From Cellvibrionaceae bacterium (GTDB lineage: Bacteria > Pseudomonadota > Gammaproteobacteria > Pseudomonadales > Cellvibrionaceae), in the NCBI GenBank assembly GCA_027012915.1, contig JALUYN010000179.1:1-16806 (forward strand): DNA of 16,806 bases, in the 5' to 3' direction. Of this stretch, positions 8,261-13,953 are shown one piece after another. Every line of letters starts with the position of its first letter. Within the stretch, counting starts at the first letter, position 1. Below the pieces are notes generated by a model, which was given only the letters and a program-made list of their open reading frames with translations, was not told the origin of the DNA and searched no databases. The position numbers and the translations under genes were made by a program.

Positions 8261-8279
8261 AATAACCATCAAATGTCAC
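8252..8279 (-). promoter_or_regulatory. Sigma70-type promoter of the TonB receptor gene
   Basis: On the minus strand GTGACA (complement of 8274-8279) and GATAAT (complement of 8252-8257) are separated by 16 bases, each matching the sigma70 consensus at five of six positions. Transcription would start near 8245, about 30 bases before the ATG at 8214. This makes the ATG at 8262 unusable as a start. Confidence 0.55.
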
Positions 8280-8303
8280 AGAAACATTGCATTTGTTACA
8301 TTT
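8271..8303. promoter_or_regulatory. Inverted repeat in the divergent promoter region, possible operator
   Basis: AAATGTCAC (8271-8279) and GTTACATTT (8295-8303) are inverted copies with one mismatch, 15 bases apart. The left arm contains the -35 box of the receptor promoter; the right arm lies just upstream of it. The position suits a regulator other than Fur, such as the nearby OmpR-type regulator, but no binding evidence exists. Confidence 0.35.
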
Positions 8304-8394
8304 GCTATGCACCCAAACTCCACGATAGATTAGCGCCCTTTCAGCCGCCCACACTTTGTGCCCGCGAATACATCCGCGCATAAATGGTCGATAC

Positions 8395-8400
8395 AAGGAC
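8395..8400 (+). promoter_or_regulatory. Ribosome binding site that decides the DUF3649 start
   Basis: AAGGAC is four bases before the ATG at 8405. The in-frame ATG at 8384 has no such site, so translation most likely starts at 8405. Confidence 0.6.
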
Positions 8401-8404
8401 GCCC

Positions 8405-8689
8405 ATGAGAAAAAATCCTACTGCACTTTGGTCGCGTTCCATAGCCGCATTGGTCGGTGGTTACATTTGCGCAAATGCGCTGGCTATCGCACTCACCGAT
8501 GTACTTCCCACGGAAAAAGACAGCGCCGTAATTTCCGGCATGATGATGACTTTCGCACTCTATGCGCTGGCAATTGTGTGGGTATTTTCTGCGAAAACCG
8601 CCAAGCGCGCCTGGCTCGGTTTGACGATCACCACTGCGTTTTCGATCACCTTCTGGATCGTTAAGCGCCAGTTTGGAGATCAGCCATGA
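8405..8689 (+). CDS. DUF3649 family small membrane protein of an iron-uptake cassette
   Basis: A 94-residue protein with three predicted membrane helices (roughly 12-33, 41-63 and 68-88) and few charged residues outside them. The pattern, including the SAKTAKRAWLGL stretch near 62-73, fits the DUF3649 family, whose members sit next to PepSY-domain proteins and TonB siderophore receptors in Pseudomonas and relatives. Biochemical function is unknown; an accessory part of an inner-membrane ferric-siderophore processing complex is the usual suggestion. It is first in a three-gene plus-strand unit, and its TGA overlaps the ATG of the PepSY gene (8686-8689), implying translational coupling. The ATG at 8405 is chosen because of its ribosome-binding site. 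Expression is probably iron-regulated through the shared divergent region, which is inference. Confidence 0.8.
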   Translation: MRKNPTALWSRSIAALVGGYICANALAIALTDVLPTEKDSAVISGMMMTFALYALAIVWVFSAKTAKRAWLGLTITTAFSITFWIVKRQFGDQP

Positions 8690-10275
8690 GCTTTCGCCTC
8701 TCCATAACCTGGCTGCACACATGGACCGGACTGCTGGGCTGTTGGCTTCTCTACTTTATGTTTATTACCGGCTCCACCGGCTACTTCGACGATGAAATCA
8801 GCCGTTGGATGCAGCCGGAAATCCCGGTTCAAATGTCATCTTTTGACGCGGCAACACTGTTGCCAAAAGCCGAAGAGTACCTGCGTGACGTGGCTCCCGA
8901 TGCAGCTCATTACTACATTGATTTTCCCGTAGGACGCAGCCCCTTTTACACGCTGTGGTGGCAAACCCAAAGCGATCCACAAACGGGGCGCAAGGGTATT
9001 TGGTACAACAAAAAACTCGACCCCAACACCGGCGCAATTGTCACGCCCCGCGATACACACGGCGGTGAATTGCTGTATCGCATGCACTATGTGCTGCACT
9101 ATATGCCCACATCGCTGGCTCACTGGATTACCAGTACCGCCGCCATGTTAATGCTGGTCGGATTGATTAGCGGCGTGGTTATTCACCGCCGAATATTCAA
9201 AGATTTTTTCAGTTTCAGACGCCGAAAACCAGACCGCAGCTGGCTCGACTTGCACAACCTGGCCGGGGTTCTGCCACTGCCATTCCATCTGATGATTACC
9301 TACAGCGGCCTGATTCTGTTGATGTTTACCACCATGTTGGCGGTGCCAGTGGCCAACTACGGCGCGGGCAAAGAAATTCGAATGGCCTACGACCGGTTTT
9401 TCTCTGAACACGAAGTGCGGGAGGCTTCCGGTAACAAAGCACCTCTTGTGGAATTATCGACGCTTTATCAGGATGCCGCACAACGCAGCAACGGTCACCC
9501 AATATCTTTCATCAGCGTAGACAACCCCGGCGACAGCAATGGAATTGTTTCGGTTGGCTGGCATGTAACGACAGGGCTGACGCCATTTCAGCCACTGCAC
9601 TACGACGCAGTAAACGGCGCGCGCTTCGAAGAGCAGGAGCACAGCGTCAGCGGCGCCAAAACTTTCTACGATACCATGGAGCACTTGCACGAAGGTCAGT
9701 TCGCCGGTCCACTGTTGCGCTGGCTGTATTTTTTCAGTGGTATTGCCGGCGCAGTTATGGTGGCGTCCGGCGGCGTGCTCTGGGCAATTCGCCGCCAACA
9801 ACATCAAAAGGCAAAAGGCCTGTCAGTTCGCGGACTGGGATTGGTGCAATCGCTAAACGTCGGCACCTTTGTGGGGTTACCCATTGCCATTGCCTGCTAC
9901 TTTATCGCCAATCGATTGCTGCCACTTGAACTCGCCGGACGCGGCGACTGGGAAGTCCACTGTTTGTTTATTGCCTGGCTGATAATGTTGATGCATGCCT
10001 TTGTCAGAAGTCGCAGGGTCGATCACATTACCGTTTGGCAAGAGCAGCTACTGCTCGCCTCAGTGATCTTCGCCGCTATTCCCGTGATCAATGCCATAAC
10101 CTCAAGTGTTCACCTTGGCGAGACGCTGTTCTATGGCGATTGGGTATTGGCCAGTTTTGATTTATTTATGTTAGCACTGGCGCTGGTATTTGGCGTCGCC
10201 CGCTACAAGCTACGCGCCAAAACGGCACGTCAATCCGAGCCATGCGACGCTGAACTGGGTGAGGCACGTTTATGA
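8686..10275 (+). CDS. PepSY-associated TM helix protein (putative ferric-siderophore reductase/processing protein)
   Basis: A 529-residue inner-membrane protein of the PepSY-TM family. About eight hydrophobic helices are visible: 10-30, 145-167, 197-221, 344-367, 392-411, 423-440, 456-474 and 486-505, with large periplasmic stretches between the first and second and between the third and fourth. Conserved histidines lie in or near the membrane: H11 (LHTWTGLLG), H134/H138 (RMHYVLHYMP), H190 (DLHNLAGVLPLPFH), H201, and H333/H335 (MEHLHEGQFAGPLLRW). Such histidines may bind haem in family members that act as reductases; FpvG in Pseudomonas pyoverdine iron release is a characterised relative by family. 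GGAGA lies six bases before the ATG. The gene overlaps both neighbours by ATGA, forming a tight DUF3649-PepSY-DUF3325 unit. It probably helps release iron from the imported chelate, by reduction or by supporting a partner; that role is inferred. Confidence 0.9.
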   Translation: MSFRLSITWLHTWTGLLGCWLLYFMFITGSTGYFDDEISRWMQPEIPVQMSSFDAATLLPKAEEYLRDVAPDAAHYYIDFPVGRSPFYTLWWQTQSDPQTGRKGIWYNKKLDPNTGAIVTPRDTHGGELLYRMHYVLHYMPTSLAHWITSTAAMLMLVGLISGVVIHRRIFKDFFSFRRRKPDRSWLDLHNLAGVLPLPFHLMITYSGLILLMFTTMLAVPVANYGAGKEIRMAYDRFFSEHEVREASGNKAPLVELSTLYQDAAQRSNGHPISFISVDNPGDSNGIVSVGWHVTTGLTPFQPLHYDAVNGARFEEQEHSVSGAKTFYDTMEHLHEGQFAGPLLRWLYFFSGIAGAVMVASGGVLWAIRRQQHQKAKGLSVRGLGLVQSLNVGTFVGLPIAIACYFIANRLLPLELAGRGDWEVHCLFIAWLIMLMHAFVRSRRVDHITVWQEQLLLASVIFAAIPVINAITSSVHLGETLFYGDWVLASFDLFMLALALVFGVARYKLRAKTARQSEPCDAELGEARL

Positions 10276-10601
10276 TTACCTCAGAGTTTCTGTTGTCTCT
10301 ACTGGGCTTTATATTTTTGAGCCTGACGCTCAAACGTCACCGAAAAGAGGCTTGGCCTGCGCTTAGTCGATTGAGCCAGAAAAAAATACAGCTTCTAAAA
10401 ATCGCCGGTTTTGTGTGCTTACTATTGGCGACAGCACTCAGTATTGATGCTTACGGCTGGTCGCGCGGCTTGGTATGGGAATGCGTCTGGTTGTCACTGG
10501 CAGGGTGTTTTGTGTCTCTGCTGTTAAGTTACCAACCACGCTGGACGCCCACAACAACGCTGGTCATCACGTTCACATTGATAACCAGCTTTTGGGTTTA
10601 A
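10272..10601 (+). CDS. DUF3325 family small membrane protein
   Basis: A 109-residue, mostly hydrophobic protein with four likely membrane helices (about 3-17, 42-60, 66-86 and 92-108). The LTLKRHRKEAWP stretch near 18-29 and the overall plan match DUF3325 proteins, which characteristically close DUF3649-PepSY-DUF3325 gene sets near TonB-dependent siderophore receptors. No enzymatic motif is visible. Its ATG overlaps the PepSY stop (10272-10275), with GAGG seven bases upstream. Only 28 bases separate its stop from the convergent sensor-kinase stop, and I see no rho-independent terminator there. Family assignment is by length, topology and context. Confidence 0.8.
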   Translation: MITSEFLLSLLGFIFLSLTLKRHRKEAWPALSRLSQKKIQLLKIAGFVCLLLATALSIDAYGWSRGLVWECVWLSLAGCFVSLLLSYQPRWTPTTTLVITFTLITSFWV

Positions 10602-10629
10602 ATTTTTGGCTGATATTTTCTAGAGCCTG

Positions 10630-11976
10630 TTAACACCGACGCGGCAAACTTATGCTCATGCGCAGGCCACCGGTTTCCATATTGTCCGCCATAATTTCTC
10701 CGCCGGCTGCGGAAATCTGTCGTTTCGCCAGAGCCAACCCCAGACCAAAACTGCTGCTGGAACTGGAACGCACAGCATCCAAACGAAAGAAAGGCATAAA
10801 TATTTTTTCCAGATAGGCGGGTTCAACCCCCGGCCCCTGATCGCAAATGTGTATTCGATATTCTTCGTCATAGGTCAGCAATGTAACCTCGACGGTTTTT
10901 CCCTCCGGGGTAAAACGCATAGCGTTTCGTATGACATTTTCCACGGCCTGCCCCAGTATACGATGATTACTTTGTGCCAACGGCGCATGGTCGGGGAAGC
11001 GGGTTTCGAGAATACGATCGGGGAATTCAAATCTGGCATCTTCGACAACAACATCCAGCAGATCCACAAGATCCAGAGTTTCTTTGTCCAGTTCAGGCCG
11101 CTCGTTCTCGAGCCAGGCCAGCGTCAGGGTATCTTCCACCAACTTTCGCAGCTGCCTGGACTCTCGCGACACGCGATCTACGCACTGCTGACTCTCTGGA
11201 GAGTGTTTGAACGCATCTATCGCGACGTCCAGGCGCGCAAGAGGTGTTCTCAATTCATGTGAAAGGTCGGCAATCAACTGGCGCTGCCCGGTAATCAGAT
11301 CGCCAATTCGTTCAGCCATACCATCGAAGGTTATCGCCAACTCCGCCAACTCATCGGAGCGGTTACCCATAAACTCTCGAGCTCGAACATCGAGGCGTCC
11401 CCGGGCAAACTCCCGGGTTGCCCTTTCCAGTCGCTTCAACGGATGCATGATATGTCGATAGAGCAAAATGGAAATGGCCGTCAACACAATCAGTGGTAGA
11501 ATGATCTGCAATGCCACGCTGGAAAAGCCCAGGTAACGAAACAAACCGGGCTGCATATGATCCGGCAAACGGATTAGAAAGTGCGTTTCGCGATTGGCGA
11601 ATTCTATTTCCATAATGGGATTGTGCAGCCAGGGGTGCAGCATCCATTGCACATTCCGGCCAATGGCGTAGTACTTCAACAGGTTCTCATGGAGTTCGCC
11701 ACCGGCTACCGGCATCACCTTGGAACGCATAACAGCGACCCAGGTTTTCTCGCGGCGCTGCACTTCCAATAGCCATTGATGCAAACCATCATTGTCGCCT
11801 GCCAGATAATACTCTTCGGCTTTTGCCGCGTAGCCTTTGAGTGTTTGCTTGTTCTCTTCCGAAATATAACTCATCTGCTCTTTGGTGTAGACCGTAAGCA
11901 GATTAACCACATAAAAGAGAACCACCGTACCAATGGCAACAATCAAACAGAGCTTCCAGAGCAGGCGATGACTCAT
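10630..11976 (-). CDS. Two-component sensor histidine kinase
   Basis: A 448-residue membrane kinase. The first membrane helix is at about 7-29, then a periplasmic sensor region (about 30-150) with no recognised ligand motif, the second helix at about 152-174, and a HAMP linker (RHIMHPLKRLERATREF). The HisKA domain carries the phospho-acceptor in LSHELRTPLARL (His240). The ATPase domain has an N-box ENVIRNAMRFTPEG (Asn347/Asn351), a G1 box CDQGPG (378-383), an F box IFMPFFRLD, and a G2 box GLGLALAKR (411-419). The segment before G2 is six consecutive serines and a phenylalanine (404-410) in place of the common glycine pair. It is translated from an ATG overlapping the regulator's stop (11973-11976). 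The layout is like CpxA/RstB/PfeS-type kinases; its position beside iron-uptake genes makes iron or envelope sensing plausible, but the signal is unknown. Confidence 0.92.
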   Translation of the reverse strand: MSHRLLWKLCLIVAIGTVVLFYVVNLLTVYTKEQMSYISEENKQTLKGYAAKAEEYYLAGDNDGLHQWLLEVQRREKTWVAVMRSKVMPVAGGELHENLLKYYAIGRNVQWMLHPWLHNPIMEIEFANRETHFLIRLPDHMQPGLFRYLGFSSVALQIILPLIVLTAISILLYRHIMHPLKRLERATREFARGRLDVRAREFMGNRSDELAELAITFDGMAERIGDLITGQRQLIADLSHELRTPLARLDVAIDAFKHSPESQQCVDRVSRESRQLRKLVEDTLTLAWLENERPELDKETLDLVDLLDVVVEDARFEFPDRILETRFPDHAPLAQSNHRILGQAVENVIRNAMRFTPEGKTVEVTLLTYDEEYRIHICDQGPGVEPAYLEKIFMPFFRLDAVRSSSSSSFGLGLALAKRQISAAGGEIMADNMETGGLRMSISLPRRC

Positions 11977-12719
11977 GACAAAACGTAGCCCTTGCCATGG
12001 ACAGTTTTAAGACGGGAGCCATCCCAGCCTGCTGCATAGAGTTTTCTGCGGATTCGACTGAGGTGCATATCGAGACTGCGATCGTAGGAGCTGTAGGCCC
12101 TGTTGAGAATGGTTTGATACAGAAAGGCCTTGGAGAGCACTTCACCGGAAGAAGAGATCAGTGTGCGTAACAGTTTGAACTCTATGGGCGTCAGTTCCAT
12201 GGACGTATCTGCAACGCTGATCTGCTGCGCGGCTCGATCCAGAACCAAATCACCGACGCTTTGAATTTGCGGGGACTTTGCATCTGTCACAGGCTGACAG
12301 CGGCGCAGTAACGCCTCTATTCGCAACAGCAGCTCCTGGGGATTACAGGGCTTGGAAACGTAATCGTCAGCGCCTTTTTGAAAACCTTTGATGCGCTCTT
12401 CCTCGGCACCTTTTGCCGACAGAATGATCACAGGCATATGACTGTACTGCCGCACCTCGGTTAGCAATTCAAAGCCATCCACATGGGGCAACATAATATC
12501 CAGCAACAGTATCTGATGCCGATCTCGGGCAGCCAGTTTCAACCCGGACAATCCATCGCGACACAGATCAACTTCATAGCCCTCACGCTGCAACAGGTCT
12601 TTCAGTTGATCGCCCAGTACCACGTCATCTTCAACAATCAAGATCTTGGCGCCCGCCATGACCGCCGGATTAAACACGGCGGCGGAAGAGTTACGGGCAT
12701 TGGAAGTAGTGGCTAGCAT
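11973..12719 (-). CDS. OmpR/PhoB-family response regulator
   Basis: A 248-residue DNA-binding regulator partnered with the overlapping sensor kinase. The receiver domain starts at KILIVEDD (acidic pocket Asp31/Asp32), with the phospho-acceptor Asp74 in LLLDIMLP, a conserved Ser101 in ILSAKG and Lys123 in SKPCNP. The winged-helix effector domain covers about 155-248 (MELTPIEFKLLRTL, DMHLSRIRRKL, LKTVHGKGYVLS). The frame carries about 20 extra residues ahead of the receiver domain; the ATG encoding Met21 (12659) would give a standard N-terminus. Neither start has a good ribosome-binding site (a GGAGGG lies about 18 bases before the first), so the choice is open. The gene lies just downstream of the terminator of the iron-binding-protein gene, so it needs its own promoter in about 30 bases or depends on read-through. 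Targets are unknown. Confidence 0.92.
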   Translation of the reverse strand: MLATTSNARNSSAAVFNPAVMAGAKILIVEDDVVLGDQLKDLLQREGYEVDLCRDGLSGLKLAARDRHQILLLDIMLPHVDGFELLTEVRQYSHMPVIILSAKGAEEERIKGFQKGADDYVSKPCNPQELLLRIEALLRRCQPVTDAKSPQIQSVGDLVLDRAAQQISVADTSMELTPIEFKLLRTLISSSGEVLSKAFLYQTILNRAYSSYDRSLDMHLSRIRRKLYAAGWDGSRLKTVHGKGYVLS

Positions 12720-12751
12720 AATGAAATGCGCGGCTGCGCCCTCCAGAGAAC

Positions 12752-12778
12752 AAAAAAGGGTCCCGCGTAAGGACCCTC
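12752..12778 (-). terminator. Rho-independent terminator of the Fe(III)-binding-protein gene
   Basis: Read on the minus strand, GAGGGTCC-TTACGCG-GGACCC is followed by six T. The stem is GGGTCC/GGACCC (12758-12763 with 12771-12776) with a seven-base loop. It lies about 30 bases after the stop at 12809 and just before the response-regulator start. Confidence 0.85.
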
Positions 12779-12808
12779 GTATTTGTGTTGAAACCGATCG
12801 TCGCGTGA

Positions 12809-13810
12809 TTACAAATCGAATTTCACTTCGTCCAGCAACTTCAGGGCCACGCCACGATTTTTGGCGATGGTCTCCAGCGCCAGTGGGTCTGCTTCAAACT
12901 TGCCCCAGGAGTCCACCAAGTCGGAATTCTTAACGCCAGGCTTTACCGGATACTCCATGTTTACCGCCGCGTAGATTTCCTGAGCTTCGTCGCTGGACAG
13001 GTATTCCATCAATGCGATGGCGTTGTCTTTGTTGGGCGCGTACTTGGTCAATACCATGCCGCTGACATTGACGTGGGCACCGCGATCTTTCTGATTCGGG
13101 AAATTGATGTTTACCGCTTCAGCCCAGACCTTCTGCTTTTCGTCCTTGAGCATTTTTCCGTAGTAGTAGCTATTGCCCAAAGCAATGCTACACAGCCCCT
13201 CTTTTACGGCTTTTACCTGAGCGCGATCGTTACCCTGTGGGCGACGCGCCAGATTGTCCTTGACTCCTTGCAGCCATTCTTTGGTTTTGGCCTCACCGTG
13301 ATGGGCAATCATGGAAGCGACCAGTGCAACGTTGTAGGGGTGCTTGCCGCTGCGAGTACAGATCTTGCCTTTATAGGCGTCATCAGCCAGAGCTTCATAG
13401 CTGATGTCAGACAAATCACCCAGAGCCTTGTCGGTGTAGAGATTACGCACACGCAGAGTCAGGGCAAACCAATGATCTTCAGGATCTCGGTACTGAGCAG
13501 GAATATTGGTTTCAATTACATCGCTGTTGACCGGCTGCGACAGATCTTTGTCCACCAACTCGATAAGACGGCTGATGTCCGTGGTCAACACCAAATCAGC
13601 GGGGCCAAATTCGCCTTCGCGCTTCAAACGCTCTGCCAGACCTTTTTTGGCAAAGACCACATTTACTTTTACACCTGTCTCCTGAGTAAAGGCGTCTACC
13701 ACCGGCTCAATCAAAAAAGCCTGACGATAAGAGTAAATATTTATTTCTTCGGCAGCTGTCGCTACAAAAGAAGTCATGCTTAATAATCCTGCTAGTATCA
13801 ATTTTTTCAT
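12809..13810 (-). CDS. fbpA: Periplasmic Fe(III) ABC transporter substrate-binding protein, FbpA/FutA type
   Basis: A 333-residue ferric-ion-binding protein expected to capture Fe(III) in the periplasm and hand it to an FbpB-type permease. Residues 1-20 are a signal peptide (KK, hydrophobic core, ATAA cleavage region); the mature protein opens with EEINIYSYRQ, as in this family. A run of three tyrosines at 215-217 (LGNSYYYGKM) supplies the tyrosine ligands that characterise FbpA/FutA proteins; other expected stretches are ADLVLTTDISRL near 71-82 and GAHVNVSGMVLTKYAPN further on. The only cysteines are C151 (KICTRSG) and C207 (GLCSIA), a possible disulfide. The gene is followed by a strong terminator and preceded by a large inverted repeat that leaves under 30 bases for a private promoter, so it may depend on transcription from the upstream chelatase gene. 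The matching permease is at the other end of the window. Confidence 0.93.
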   Translation of the reverse strand: MKKLILAGLLSMTSFVATAAEEINIYSYRQAFLIEPVVDAFTQETGVKVNVVFAKKGLAERLKREGEFGPADLVLTTDISRLIELVDKDLSQPVNSDVIETNIPAQYRDPEDHWFALTLRVRNLYTDKALGDLSDISYEALADDAYKGKICTRSGKHPYNVALVASMIAHHGEAKTKEWLQGVKDNLARRPQGNDRAQVKAVKEGLCSIALGNSYYYGKMLKDEKQKVWAEAVNINFPNQKDRGAHVNVSGMVLTKYAPNKDNAIALMEYLSSDEAQEIYAAVNMEYPVKPGVKNSDLVDSWGKFEADPLALETIAKNRGVALKLLDEVKFDL

Positions 13811-13839
13811 TTCAGGCCACTCATATATTCAGAATCTGG

Positions 13840-13950
13840 CGTAGGTTGGGTTGAGCGCAGCGCCAAGTAGGTACCTAAAGGCAAAGCTCAACATTTTCAG
13901 ACTTATTCAGGGCGAATTGTTGGGCTTCGCTGCGCTCAACCCAACCTACG
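13840..13950. repeat. Large imperfect inverted repeat (REP/BIME-like intergenic element)
   Basis: Two perfect 23-base arms (13840-13862 and 13928-13950) are inverted copies 65 bases apart; each contains GTAGGTTGGGTTGAGCGCAG or its complement. An inner imperfect stem pairs 13881-13893 with 13918-13930, and the 10-base palindrome TAGGTACCTA lies at 13868-13877. The arm sequence is a widespread type of dispersed intergenic repeat in bacteria (from memory, not searched). The right arm ends three bases after the stop of the CobN-like gene, and the left arm ends about 30 bases before the FbpA start. In RNA it would fold into a large hairpin between the two genes. Confidence 0.85.
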
Positions 13951-13953
13951 GAA

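Noticed and set aside
8215..8262. N-terminal extension of the TonB receptor starting at 8262
   Set aside because: The extension lies in the predicted promoter and Fur-like site, upstream of the expected transcription start, and would place extra residues before a standard signal peptide.
8330..8722. A 130-codon minus-strand frame opposite the DUF3649 gene
   Set aside because: Antisense to a gene with a good ribosome-binding site and a membrane-protein pattern; no recognisable product.
10602..10629. Terminator between the convergent DUF3325 and sensor-kinase genes
   Set aside because: The 28 bases are AT-rich but contain no stem followed by a T-run on either strand.
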